Source: Nothophaeocryptopus gaeumannii
Taxonomy: Eukaryota > Ascomycota > Dothideomycetes > Mycosphaerellales > Mycosphaerellaceae
Assembly (NCBI GenBank): GCA_031771865.1
Contig: JASISA010000027.1
Location: 3,038,001 to 3,102,000 of the forward strand
Length of the DNA: 64,000 bases
Direction of reading: 5' to 3'
Made by a program: the position numbers and the translations under genes. Positions 51,846 through 63,094 of the stretch are shown piece after piece. Position 1 is the first letter of the stretch. Every line of letters begins with the position of its first letter. The notes beneath the pieces are model-generated. The model was not told the origin of the DNA. It did not search any database and worked only from the letters and a program-made list of their open reading frames with translations.

Positions 51846-53882
51846 TCAAGTTGGATGATCCAATGGCTGGCCAAAATGACCGACTTCAATGCCAGAATCG
51901 CGAGACACCTCACTGCCTTCCAAAGTGGTCCGGCCAACAGCAGACCAAACGTCTAGTAGACCCTTGGCACCTTCAATGTCGTCCGTGTGCTCGTTAATCA
52001 CGAGCTCTTGCAGAGAATCTTCACCCGCCTCGTCGCCCGTTAGAATACGTCCGCCTAGTTTCACATCGGAGACTCGAACGTGGTATTCCAGAGCCTTACG
52101 ACCCTCCCGGATCATTTCATCCGTGGCGTACATGCAGCGCTTGAGACTCTGGTTCATGGCTTGAGTTTGCACGAGGAGCTCTTTGTGTCGCCGCAAGTCA
52201 ACTTGCAATCGCTTTTCGTCCTTATCGAGGCGGTCGCGTTCCTTCGTGCTCTGAGCGCTGGGTAATATAGCTTCACTTCCACTCATGATGCTGTCTTCTG
52301 CCGAATCGCTTCCGTCTCCATCTTCCCCAGCAAGATGCCGATCAGATGATTCATCACCTGTCTCGCCGCTTTCTTCGTCAAGCGTATCCAAGTGCTCCTC
52401 GACGTTGCACGGAATCTCATTTGCAGCGATAGAGAAACGGCCAGCACGTGACAGACGCCGAAAGCGTTTCAGCTCTACCTTCTGTCTGCGTACTTCTCGC
52501 TCTAGGCTTGCGTTGATAGCCAAGAGCGAACTATTCGATATTTCTAGGTCCAACACCTTTCTTTCACGTCTCGCATCGGCCGCCAATTGGGATGCGGCCT
52601 TAGTGGGACTCAATGCCGTTTCCGGAGTCGATACATTTTTAGCAGCTGATGCAAGGGAGAGATCTATCGAAATTGGTCCACTGTGTGGGCTGGGTAACTG
52701 AGGAATCATGACGGGTTTCAGCTCCTGCGTAAGCGGCGAGCTGGGCGCGGCATCATCTACAGCTGTGATCGATCGTCGTCGAGATTGCGAGGAGCCTGAG
52801 TTGAGAGATGACATGCTGGACGACTTGCGATGTGTCCAATCTAGGCTGGGCCTGCGGTTTTCTTCGATGACCGAGCGTGCCGCAATGTCTGACATGGAGG
52901 GCGTGGATCTAGGCGTAGACCGCATGCCAAAGATTTGCGAGGCGCCCTTGCGATAAGAAAGATGGATGTTCTCTTTGCTGGGAGAGGGGGACCTGAGCGG
53001 GCCTTGCTGGGACACAGTTGGAAAGTATGACGAAGCATTATTGGAATGGTTGAGTGTAGAAGATAGCAAAGGCGGGCTTTTCGAGGGATGTGAATGCACT
53101 TCGGGTCTGGTGAACGGTCTGTTGCTTCGCTCCCTCGAAACGGCTGATAATACTGGCGAAGGTGCTCTCTGCGGAGTCGTTACAATGCTCGAGCTATCCT
53201 CTTGACCATCGGCATAGAAGAAACTCGGCGTCTTCTTCGGCTCGGGTCGAGTTGGCGCTGGGGCATGTTTTGGTGCATCACTAGCATGAAAGAAGCGGCT
53301 GTCAATGCTTTCGCCAAAGCCAGTGTCAGCAAGGCCTGGTGTTCGGAACGGCGATGCTGGCGATGCTCCTGCACGGGCAATATTTTCACCGACCATGCTA
53401 TTTGGCCTGCTTCTTCGCGATGCGCCCTCCTGTACCGTCAGCGCATCGGCCGGAGCCAATGTGATTTTAGGCTTCTCGGCACTACTTGTCTCATCCAGCA
53501 GCGGAGAATCGAGGGTCCTTGATTTTCGTGCCAACGTTCGTGGGGTGACGTTGGCAGCGTTGGCAGTCGCGGGTGCTTCTCTGCACGAAGTGTCCTGCTG
53601 CCGCAAGCGCGGTGTGGGTGAGACAACAGAGCCTTTGCTGATAGGCGCGCGCGGCGGCGCAGCGGGGCGCGAGATGGCTTTCGAGGTGGTATTGCCCGAG
53701 ACCGAAGACGACGTCGCGGAGCCATGGCCAGCGATGCGAGGCGTGAGCGGTGTTCGGCCGTAGAAGGGAGCTTGGGTTGTGGCGGTTGCGCTTCGAGAGG
53801 CAAGCGTGGGCTTCAGTGGGCGGTGTTTTCCACTGGCAGCGGTGGACTGATGATGCTGCTGGCTCCCCCGCTCCGACGACAT
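51846..53882 (-). CDS. Fungal coiled-coil protein of unknown function
   Basis: 678 aa in one exon from the Met at 53882; the frame continues up to 53984 with a less typical sequence. No characterised family is recognised. Residues 1-430 are Ser/Pro/Thr-rich and disordered, with SPSPSKENIHLSYRKGASQI and several SP/TP sites. A conserved-looking coiled coil follows (AADARRERKVLDLEISNSSL, continuing through LEREVRRQKVELKRFRRLSR and AGRFSIA), then an acidic linker. A second helical segment is about 60 residues long (KERDRLDKDEKRLQVDLRRH, then LLVQTQAMNQSLKRCMYATD). The TP/SP-rich N-terminus and coiled coils suggest a phosphorylated cytoskeletal or chromosomal scaffold, but nothing here proves it. 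It is divergent from POLK. Confidence 0.7.
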   Translation of the reverse strand: MSSERGSQQHHQSTAASGKHRPLKPTLASRSATATTQAPFYGRTPLTPRIAGHGSATSSSVSGNTTSKAISRPAAPPRAPISKGSVVSPTPRLRQQDTSCREAPATANAANVTPRTLARKSRTLDSPLLDETSSAEKPKITLAPADALTVQEGASRRSRPNSMVGENIARAGASPASPFRTPGLADTGFGESIDSRFFHASDAPKHAPAPTRPEPKKTPSFFYADGQEDSSSIVTTPQRAPSPVLSAVSRERSNRPFTRPEVHSHPSKSPPLLSSTLNHSNNASSYFPTVSQQGPLRSPSPSKENIHLSYRKGASQIFGMRSTPRSTPSMSDIAARSVIEENRRPSLDWTHRKSSSMSSLNSGSSQSRRRSITAVDDAAPSSPLTQELKPVMIPQLPSPHSGPISIDLSLASAAKNVSTPETALSPTKAASQLAADARRERKVLDLEISNSSLLAINASLEREVRRQKVELKRFRRLSRAGRFSIAANEIPCNVEEHLDTLDEESGETGDESSDRHLAGEDGDGSDSAEDSIMSGSEAILPSAQSTKERDRLDKDEKRLQVDLRRHKELLVQTQAMNQSLKRCMYATDEMIREGRKALEYHVRVSDVKLGGRILTGDEAGEDSLQELVINEHTDDIEGAKGLLDVWSAVGRTTLEGSEVSRDSGIEVGHFGQPLDHPT

Positions 53883-54438
53883 GGCCGTGCAGGCGGGCAG
53901 GACACAGTAGATTTGGAGCCTCGCACACGCGGGGTCCAACAAAGCCGTGAAGGGCGTACAAGCCGCTTCCACTACCTCGAACACCTCCGCAACATGCGCC
54001 TCCCATGCACGGCGGTAGAAGTGAACATCGAGTGCTAGTGCACGTGTGTAGGGCGGAGGACAGCGGGCGTGTGTGGGCGGAGTATCGTAGAGTAGAACGG
54101 CGGCGGTGGGGGGTGGTGTGGTGGTGTGGTATGGTTTGGTGACAGGGTTGTTTGGTACCTAGGTAGGTGATTTGGTTATAGGCGTGTGTCGTACACCGGA
54201 GTCCGGCTCTCGGGCGGCGCCGTCGCCACACGTCTTCCATCTTTCCTACCTCGTGCCAGGGTACTATACCTACCTACTACACGAACATTCTCGCATCCTC
54301 AGATTGTACAACAATGTCAACTCCAAAACGCGCTGGTTTCTTGGAACCGTCGACGTAACCTTGCACCCCATCGCTGTCGGGCAAGTTAATCGTTGCTGTC
54401 ACCGTCTGGCTTGTCACCACCACTCATCATGCATCAAG
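53883..54438. promoter_or_regulatory. Divergent promoter of the coiled-coil gene and POLK
   Basis: 556 bp. It contains a G/T-rich strand-biased stretch (about 54097-54142: GGTGGTGTGGTGGTGTGG) and an ACCTAGGTAGGT / ACCTACCTAC partial inverted repeat (about 54158 and 54268). No gene. Confidence 0.45.
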
Positions 54439-56768
54439 ATGCACGAAGAGGATCCCTCCGCCGAAGTCTCCCCCTCTGCCATCGTCACGAGTGCAGATGG
54501 CCATCCTCGTCCCGAGATCAGCGCTCCGCAATCTAGCCAACATCACACGCTGAAGTATCATCTCCTGGGCCCATCACTGACCAAGTCCGGCCAAGAAGGT
54601 GTGGACCAGAAAAGAGTCTCTGAAATCATTTACGTAAGTGAGGATGGCATCTTTCCAGTCCACGGCTTGTGTTCTAATGCATGGACAGAACGCTTCCAAA
54701 GGAAGTAAATACTTCAATAACGAGTAAGGAATAATGGATGCGAAGAGCACAAGCGTCGTCAAGAGACGTGTGCTGACGTCTTTGTTTTGTTCACAGGGAG
54801 GTCAAGGACAAGACTTTGACGCTCAAGATCGACGCCATCCTCGCCAAAAAGCGAGAGCTGCAAAGGATAGAAGCGGAAGGAGCATTGAAAATCGATCTGA
54901 AGAAGGCCGACGACTATATCGCAGAGCTGGAGTACGGCAGAGACCTGACCCAGTTCATTGTTCATGTTGACTGCGATGCCTTCTACGCCGCTGTGGAAGA
55001 GTTGGATCGACCCGAGCTCAAGCACTTGCCTTTCGCCGTGGGCAAGGGTGTTCTTACGACCTGCAATTATGTTGCCAGACAATATGGATGTCGCAGTGGC
55101 ATGGCTGGGTTTGTGGCAGACAAGCTCTGTCCTCAGCTGATACACCTCCCTCTCAATTTCGATAAGTATACCGCCAAGGCCAAAGAGGTTCGCAAAGTCT
55201 TGGAGCGTTACGATCCGCGCTTTGAGTCTGCTTCCATTGACGAAGCATACTTGAACTTAACTCAGTATTGTCGCGACCAGAACATGGACCCAGAGGATGC
55301 CGTGGCTTCAATGCGAGCACAGGTGTTCGAGGAGACGAAGATAACCATCTCTGCCGGCATAGCACCCAACGCTACTATCGCCAAGATCTGCAGTAACATG
55401 AATAAGCCGAACGGCCAGTTTCGGTTATCCTCTGAGCGGACCGCTGTCTTGAATTTGTGAGTTGGCAGATGATGGTCGGCACGAGATGAAGTCGCACCTG
55501 CTGACTATTTACTCTTTGAAATGTAGCATGCGTGACCTTCCCGCTCGCAAAGTCAATGGCATTGGGCGAATTCTGGAAAGAGAACTCGACGCAATCGGCA
55601 TCAAAACGTGTGGAGACATCTACCTTCAGCGGCACTACCTACATCGACTGTTCGGCGAGAAAACCTATCAGTTTCTAATCAGAGTCTGGCTCGGCCTCGG
55701 TCGCACGGATGTGGTGAGTGATGCAGTGTCTTCTCATGAATTGCCTTCCTCGTTCTGTTCTAAGCGCGATTGAACATCTGAGAAGTGATTGGGACGGGCT
55801 AACAACTTGTAGAAGCCAGCAGAAGAATTCGGGAGGAAAAGCGTGGGCACTGAGAGCACTTTCCACGACGTGTCCGACCCCAATGAGCTCAGGGAAAAGC
55901 TCAGGGCGACCGCTGAGGAACTCGAGAGAGATCTCGCGCGAACCGAGTTCAAAGGCCGGACATTGTGCTTGAAAGTCAAGCTGCATTCATATGAGGTATT
56001 TACGAGACAAGTCCAGCCGCCCAAGGCCGTGTCCTCTGCGGGCGACTTGTACCATTACAGCTTGCCCATGTTACAGAAGCTCGAGAACGAATATCCTGGC
56101 ATGAAACTACGCTTGATGGGCCTACGATGCACTCATCTCGTGTCCACGAAGCGAGCCGACGTCGATTTCTTTGGACGAACAAAGGCCACTGGCGGCTGTG
56201 ACATAAGCAAGACGCAGATCGATGATGATATGGAAGAATGGCCAGATCTTCGAACTGAAGATGCGCCCCGAGGTGGGTTAGAATGCACTACTCTGGAGGA
56301 GCAAAAAGAGTCATCCCACAGCTCGCGTGGAGACTGGCACGGTGGAGTTCCTCCAGACTATCGAAGACACGCCAATGGCTTCGCCTGGCGCTCAATATTG
56401 GAAGAGGACGCAAAGATGGAAGCTGATCGCGATCCACCTGAAAAGGCCCTCGATCGCTGGATATGTCCGTAAGTGAGAAGCATACACTCGATTCTGCCGA
56501 CGTTGACACGCATGGCACATTTACGCTGACATTGAGCAGCATCTGTAGCTTGCCACAATACGCGGACGAGAGGAAGTTTAACGAGCACATCGACGGCTGC
56601 TTGTCCCGACGAACTATCAAAGAGCTCGTGAATGAGCTATCCTTTACCGGACCTTCGCGCACAAAGATTAGCGAAGAGGGGCGAAAACGCGCGCGACCGC
56701 CCACTATCCAGACAGGTCAAACTAAACAGCCGCCTGCGAAGCGACACAAGCAACACTTCTTCGGCTAA
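54439..56768 (+). CDS. POLK: DNA polymerase kappa (DinB-type Y-family translesion polymerase)
   Basis: Error-prone translesion polymerase bypassing minor-groove lesions. Model: 54439-54633, 54689-54723, 54797-55456, 55527-55713, 55813-56468, 56540-56768; 653 aa, introns GT..AG, frame closed. The N-clasp helix contains EVKDKTLTLKIDAILAKKRE, specific to kappa. Palm catalytic acids are Asp135 in VHVDCDAF and Asp225-Glu226 in SASIDEAYL. The thumb HhH has VNGIGRILERELDAIGIKTC. The little finger has KSVGTESTFHDVSD and TLCLKVKLHSYEVFTRQ. The last exon completes a UBZ-type zinc knuckle: Cys577, Cys580, His594, Cys598. A basic tail (KRARPP, AKRHKQHFFG) may serve as NLS. The fingers region after VEELDRPELKHLPFAVGKGV is typical. 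The stop is 61 bp from the next gene's stop. Confidence 0.92.
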
Positions 56769-56829
56769 TCCGCTTAACATGCACTGGAAGTGTATGTTCT
56801 ACCAAGCGTCTCCAATAGCAACATGTGCA

Positions 56830-58171
56830 TCACAAGCGTGCTACAAATCCGCTTTGATCAAGCTTCACGAGATACTCCTTGTTGATATCGTTGACCTTGA
56901 CAGTTCCAGCAAGAGCCATGCACAGCCTTATTTGGTTCCTGAATATATTCAGGGCGAGCTCTACCCCGGCCTCGCCTTTATACGCCAATCCCTATCCGGA
57001 TGTTAGCACATAGTACAAGAGAAGCCTTTTGGTCCTCATCAATGTGTCGGATTCACTTACCCAAAGCACCGGCCGACCAACCCAAACAAAATCAGCACCC
57101 AAGGCGAGTGCCTTGAACACGTCAGTTCCGTGGCGGATGCCTCCATCGACGTGAACAGGCATTCTGCCTCCAACTGCTTGGACGATTTCAGGTAAGGCAT
57201 CGATGGTGGCTAATGCACCTGACCATCACACACCGTGAAGTTAGCAAAGCTTTTGAGATAATGATGAGTGACATACCATTGAGCTGTCTTCCGCCATGGT
57301 TTGAGACGACAATACCATCCACCCCATGATGTAGCGCCAAAATTGCATCCTCTCCAGTAGCGATGCCCTTCACCCATACTTGCATTTCAGGCCCGCACTC
57401 TTTCTTCAGCCAGTCAATATCAGTCTCCCATGAAAGAGTCGGATTCGGCGCATGTGTGTGAAAAGTCACGGCCCCGGTAGGCCAAACCCTCTGTTGACCA
57501 TCATGGTATCCCGCTTGCGAGGGCATTCGTTTCGACCTCGACCTTTGATCGCCACTATCGCTGCTGGGAGTCTGCTCTTCGTCTACATTCTCGGCAAAAT
57601 TGGCAATCTTCAAATGAGGTGGCAACTTGAACTGGTTTCGAATCTCCATGTTTCTGCGACCAAGGAATGGGGTGTCGACGGTGAGGAAGACGGCTTTGAA
57701 GCCAGCTGCCTTTGCGCGTTGGATCAGTTTGGCGCTGTGATCCTTCTCTTCAAACAGGTAGAGCTGCAGAACGTTGGGATTCTCTCCACTTTCCTCTGCG
57801 ACCTCCTCGAGTGACTTGGTTGCAAAACTAGACAGACCCATTGCAACACGAGCCTTTCGACATGCGCGCGCGGTGCCGGTTTCTGCGTCGGAATGGGCCA
57901 GGCCTTGCATTGCCGTAGGCGCAACTCCCAGTGGGAGGCTGTTCTTGTGGCCGAATATGTCGACAGTGCTATCGATGTTCGAGACGTCTCGTAATACGCG
58001 AGGCCGAATACGGTATTTGTTGTAGGCTGTCATATTCTCTCTCAATGTGGATCCGGAATCAGCACCTTCGTTGTAATAATCTCTCGTCTGCTTGTCCATT
58101 CGATCGTGTGAAAGCTTCTCAAGCTCATCTATCGTCAGACAGTCGAGATCCTCCACGCCTTGAGATGCCAT
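56830..58171 (-). CDS. FMN-dependent 2-hydroxyacid oxidase (glycolate/lactate oxidase family), probably peroxisomal
   Basis: Oxidises L-2-hydroxyacids to 2-oxoacids with FMN; the exact substrate is unknown. Minus-strand model: 58171..57277, 57218..57061, 56991..56830; 404 aa. Introns of 57 and 69 nt are GT..AG and the frame closes. Barrel signatures: [82 protein letters not shown], active-site His292 in VSNHGGRQL, and [20 protein letters not shown]. An acidic/basic insertion of about 30 residues lies after [10 protein letters not shown]. There is no cytochrome b5 domain, so it is not a flavocytochrome b2. The C-terminus is ARL, a PTS1-like tripeptide, suggesting peroxisomes. Confidence 0.9.
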
Positions 58172-58736
58172 GGCTCCGAAGGCTTGCCGGAAGGTGTGAG
58201 TGTGTACGAGCTGAACTATGCCCGAGACAGTTCCAACTCTGCAAAGGAGGATGTATAGACAAGCTTATCGGTGGGTGCAGCGCAAAAGCAACAGCTTGGA
58301 GGGTAACGAGGCTATCAACAACATTACTGAATGTGTACTGATGACATCGACGAGGTCGCTACATAGTTCGACTAAGACCACACAACCGAGGGGAGACGCC
58401 ACAGCCGTGCATAGATGGGCCGTCTAATCGTATGATGGACGATGGTGCAGATGTATTCCCACGTGACCTTGTCGCTCAGATGGACAACCACGCAGTGATG
58501 TCAGTAAGTCACATATAGTCTGGTCCCCACATTTCGGTCGTCGGGTCGGGTGTCGTCACGTAGCAACAGCGATCTAATCGCGTGCATGGGTAAGCATAAA
58601 CATCACCGGTGACCGTTAACTGATAGTATCGATCCGCAACACCACCAACACCAATACCGCCACCACCACCACCTACAAAGCGCACTCCCGCACCTTCGGC
58701 TCGATGCCATAGCTCATTTCGTCATCTCAGCATACA
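58172..58736. promoter_or_regulatory. Divergent promoter, hydroxyacid oxidase / BRCT protein
   Basis: 565 bp without a gene. A CAC-rich simple repeat (about 58638-58675) lies in the leader of the BRCT gene. Confidence 0.45.
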
Positions 58737-61700
58737 ATGGTATCGACACGAGGAGGCGCCAAGACCAGCGTCGAGGAGCCCAACCTCAACAACAGCAACA
58801 ACGCAACGCTCCGCAAGAAGCCGGTCCGTGCAGCGACAGTGACAGCTAAAGCCACCAAGACGGCCAGGACAGAGCTGGCTGCTGCTGCGAGCAACACGAG
58901 CAAAACGGCAAAGACGAGCAAATCGAGCAAGGCCGAGCAACCCGCAACCCGCGCGAAGAGGATCACGCGTAAGCAGGAGCAGGAACAGGAGCGGCAGGCC
59001 GTGCTAGAGAGCGAAAAAGACAATGAGAGCGAAAGTGAGGATGAGATCGGGCTCCACGCCGCGCAGGAGGTGAAGAGCGCCCCGGCTGCGAAGACTACTC
59101 GGCGCACCGTGACCAGCACGAAGGACAAGACAGAGGGATCTCCGCTTCCCAGGACTACGAGGGCGGCGAGGGAAAAGCAGACCGGCGGTAAAGCGGGTGG
59201 AACGCGATCTGCTAGGGCTAAGACCGACAGCAACGGGATTGCGAACTCACTTCCACCCTCTCCAGTCTCCAAGTCAAGGGCAACGAGGTCGACTCGCGCG
59301 ACTGCGGCCAAGGAGAAGACTGCGCCACTCTCGTCGAAGAAAATCACGCAGGTGTCCCGACCAATCTCCAGAGCGGCAAATCCAAACGCCCGTTCTGCCA
59401 AGCAGGCACCTGCCAAACCCGCACCAAGATCCAGGCCTGCAATACGCAAACATAACTTTTCGGACGAGAATGCTGGACTTCCAACCCTAGCTCCACCGCC
59501 GGACGATGGGGTCATGGCTCAGACACAGCCAGCAAAGCGAGCAAGATCAGCATTGGAGAAACGGGAACCATCGCCTGTCGGTGTGGAGGACGATACACTT
59601 GTATTGAGTAACATCACAACCCTCACAGGGTCGGTGACACATGCCACCCGCGAAGTCGAGAGCTCTGCGCCGATAAGCGATGGCCATCAATCAACATCGG
59701 AAGACGACGGACCTTCCGCAGACGAACTTGCTGGTGGGAAGACGCCATTCAAACGTCGCATTTCCCCCGTAAAAGTCGATCCCTCTTCATCAAAGTCTAT
59801 GGCACGACGTGCCAGTGATGAGCACCCTCTTCGAACTCCACTCCGAAGATTTGCTGTGCTGGGCACGCAGCAAGGCACGCCGCAGACCGCTAAGCCATAT
59901 TGCAAGCCTTCTGTTCCCCACTCGCATGCCCGGTCAATGAGCGTAGCAAGGTCCACTGGTCGTGCCATCTGCTTCCAAGAGCTGCGGCCTCTGATACAAT
60001 GCAAGGAAGACCACCAGACTGGTGACGAGTCCGAAACAACGGCGCACCAAACACCTGCAGTGAACAGCTCCACTCCGGCTGTGGATCAAGATCCTGACCT
60101 CAGCTTGCTGATCGATCTTGAGGCCTCATCAAGCGCGCTTCATGATGAGGACGTGAGCGAGTCCACACCAGTTACCCCAAACCGAGACGCGATTCCCGTT
60201 CATACGGACAAAACTTACCAGGGTCAGGAAGATGTGAATGATGAGCATGTACAATCTGTCTATGCACCTCGTCTGGGTGAGGACCTTGATGAGACTCTCG
60301 CTGTAGAAAATGAGCTCGATGATTGCCACGAAGGCGTTCAAGACAGTTCCATGGCTAGCGATCACAGTGTGATTATCACGCGGCAGCAGGACATCGAAGA
60401 TGCCAACGTTGATCTCATTGAAGACACTGAGCGGCACCTTTCAACGCCACAGCCAGAGACCTTGGTGTGGGAGAACATCCGACAATCTGTCACTATTCCT
60501 TTCCATTTCGATGGAAACATAAGTCCGATAAGAAGCTCGGCACGCAGAATTTTACATGAAGCCAGTGACACTGCTCTTCAGCCTGGGGTTGCGACATCTC
60601 ACGATAACCAGACCTCAACGCCCAGGAACCCCGTGGGACATGATGGTGCAGGAAGGATGCCATCATTGGAGCATGCTCTTGACATCAGCGATTTCATCGA
60701 TACGGCCTCTTGCGTCTCGCCAATCAAGATGTCTTCAACGCTTCAGAAGTCCGAAGTCAAGCAATCGCAAATGGAAGCCTCGAGCGTCCATCCGCCTACG
60801 GTCGAAGACGTCGACTCTTCTGAATACGTTCCAGAGGGCGAAATCACTTTGGATTGTGAGGCAAGCTTCAACCCACCATCTCCCAAGCGCTATCCGGTAA
60901 AGTTGGCTACGGTAGAGTGCGAAGATGAGGATGACTACGTTCTAGAGGGCGAACTCACTCTTGACTGTTTGACAAACTTCACCAGTCCACCAGCTCTCAA
61001 GCGTTCTCCAATCAAGTTGACAACTGTGGAAGATGAAGACGAAAATGATCCTGCGGTTCAGGGCGAGGTCACGTTGATGTTTCATCCTCAACCCGTGGAA
61101 GACGTTGCCGAGGCAGACGAAGCCGTTGAAGGCGAGAGGACATTAGTCCTTGAGCAGGAGCCAATTTCGTTGCTAGAGCAACCACCTCTGGAGTCGTTCA
61201 CGACTGCGTGCAACTCATTAGATGCTCCTTCCATCGACCTCCAGCGCAGGCTGTCAAGACCAACCACACCACAGACGCCACGTTATGCACTACCAACTCT
61301 AGCATCTCGGCGTAAGTCACTCTCGACTGCAGACGCCGGCATGGACTGTCGCCATGAGCGTTTCCCGGGCATGCCATCTCGCGCAACTTATGAGGAACAT
61401 TTCGAGGACCCATCTGAGAATACGGCGGGGACGGCGGTTGGTCCTGTGCCGGAATCTGCTTCCACGGGGTCGAATCCTCGACTTTCCACTGCCAAAAGTC
61501 ACGGGCAATTAGCCTTATCGCCTAGGACTCCAGTGACGGCAACGACGGCTTCTCGAGTGCCAAAGTCACTGACATCGGCAACTCGCGCTTCGACCGTGAA
61601 AAGAAAATCCCCGCACGACGACGCGTCCGAGACGCTGAGCTCTTCGAAGCGATCGGCAAAAGGAGAGCGTTTCCCAGGTCTGCCGTCTCGTACCACCTAT

Positions 61701-62681
61701 GAAGCCCACTCAAGGACTGCCATGCCTGTCTCGCGCTTCCGCACACCGACGAGGCAGTCAACGTCAAAACGGCCAGCTACTCTTGGGAGACCATCGCTTC
61801 GCAAAGTGGCCCTCAAGGCGTCGACCCCTGTCCGCCCTCCACAGCTAGTCTCAACGGCCACAACTGGACATACTCCGTTGACGCCTCATCCAGGAACGCC
61901 TTTGAGAGGAGTTGTTGCTCTCGTGGATGTTTTCACCCTTGACGGATCAAACGCGACCCAGCCATTCACTGCAGGTAAGTACCTAGGTTAGACCTACGGA
62001 GGACGTTCGTCATCCTACGTAGTGTCTTACCGATGTCTCAGAGTCTTGTAGGAGTGTCCTAACATTTTTGCAGTTCTCCTGCGCCTAGGAGCCAAAACGA
62101 CCAAGACATTCAGTGATCGCATAACTCATCTGGTCTACAAAGATGGCTCTCCGAAACATCTACGGGACCTTGTCCTCCATAACAAACAAGTCGCCGAATC
62201 CGGGACTGGCCAAGAGATTTTCTGTGTCAACAGCCGCTGGGTCAATGACTGCGAAGCTTCCGGTGAACGCCAGCCAGAATCGAATGATGCGTATGTTGTA
62301 GATGTTGACGACGTGCCGCGGACCCTGAAGCGCCGTCGCAAGAGCATGGAGCCTATGAGCCTCCTCAATCAGGGCGGAAACATTTCCAGAGACACTTCCC
62401 GCAAGAGCAGTCTAGGTCGCTACTCTATTGGCCGATCATCAAGTTTGAAGAATGAAACTCCAGCTGCATTTGCCTCCAACGACATGTCCTTTGCAGTGGA
62501 TATCGCGGAGAAGGAGAACAGTGAGGCGGGCTCGTCGCCTGTCACTCCGGCGTATCTGAAAAAACCGAGTTCGCTGGTCCAACAAACTGCGCCTATCAAT
62601 CGGATAAAGCAGTTGGATTTCAGTGCGAAGGAGAATGGAAGGAATCGGCGCCTGACGTTTATGGATGGTTTAGAGTTTTGA
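58737..62681 (+). CDS. Large BRCT-domain nuclear protein with internal repeats
   Basis: 1281 aa. Model: exon 1 58737-61974, intron 61975-62073, exon 2 62074-62681. Residues 1-250 are Lys/Ala/Thr-rich and strongly basic (TARAKRITRKQEQEQ-like), typical of a chromatin-binding tail. The middle is acidic and contains degenerate repeats (about residues 690-810). The C-terminal BRCT domain is formed by both exons: TPLRGVVALVDVFTLDGSNA, then VLLRLGAKTTKTFSDRITHL, then FCVNSRWVNDCEASGER. A basic, Ser-rich tail follows (LKRRRKSMEP). A single BRCT at the C-terminus with this tail is seen in uncharacterised fungal proteins resembling microcephalin-type BRCTs. DNA damage or chromosome-structure function is inferred only. 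Confidence 0.82.
60820..61160 (+). repeat. Degenerate EGE(I/L)TLDC repeats in the BRCT protein
   Basis: Four tandem units within the coding region carry YVPEGEITLDC, YVLEGELTLDC, AVQGEVTLMF and AVEGERTLVL. The first two also share PPxxKRxPVKLATVE / PPALKRSPIKLTTVE spacers. The period is about 35-40 residues, with decay toward the end. Confidence 0.75.
61350..61720 (+). repeat. Two RFPG(M/L)PSR motifs in the BRCT protein
   Basis: ERFPGMPSRATYEEH (starting near 61357) and ERFPGLPSRTTYEAH (near 61666) are near-identical 15-residue motifs about 100 residues apart. They lie in an otherwise low-complexity region. They look like linear binding motifs. Confidence 0.75.
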
Positions 62682-63094
62682 GGGTGCTGCATGTAAGCAA
62701 TGTCTGTGTGCATGACACGCAGGAACTTGAGACAGACTGCGCTTTCACTGTACAATGTCAATCAGTCTCTTGTCTGCGAGGAATAGGCTGTGTCGAACTT
62801 TGCACTTCTCTCGTTGTAGATAGAATGCGATTACAGTTTACTTTCATAAGGCACCGCTTCTGCGACACACTCCCTTATCACAATAGCCGTCATTACTTGT
62901 CAGCTCAAGCCAAGTGTGTCCACTGAGGACAGGCTCACTTGCCATAGTATCCAGGTGGAAGGGGGAACGTGAAGAAGGAGCGCAAGGAAGGCGTCATAAG
63001 TAAGGGGTCATCACTCAATCCATACAGCCTGGGTATCTCTTCTGTGCCAACGACGACGCTATGCTACGGTCTAGTGTCTCCAACCTGCGAAAGT
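62682..63094. other. Convergent intergenic region, BRCT protein / importin
   Basis: 3' ends of two convergent genes. Nothing else was recognised. Confidence 0.5.

Noticed and set aside
56830..58171. Flavocytochrome b2 (L-lactate dehydrogenase, cytochrome)
   Set aside because: No heme-binding cytochrome b5 domain precedes the FMN domain; the protein starts directly with the oxidase fold and ends in ARL.
60820..61160. Identification of the BRCT protein as the kinetochore scaffold Spc105/KNL1 because of MELT-like repeats
   Set aside because: The cores read GEIT/GELT rather than MELT, and the protein ends in a BRCT domain instead of the RWD domain of Spc105.
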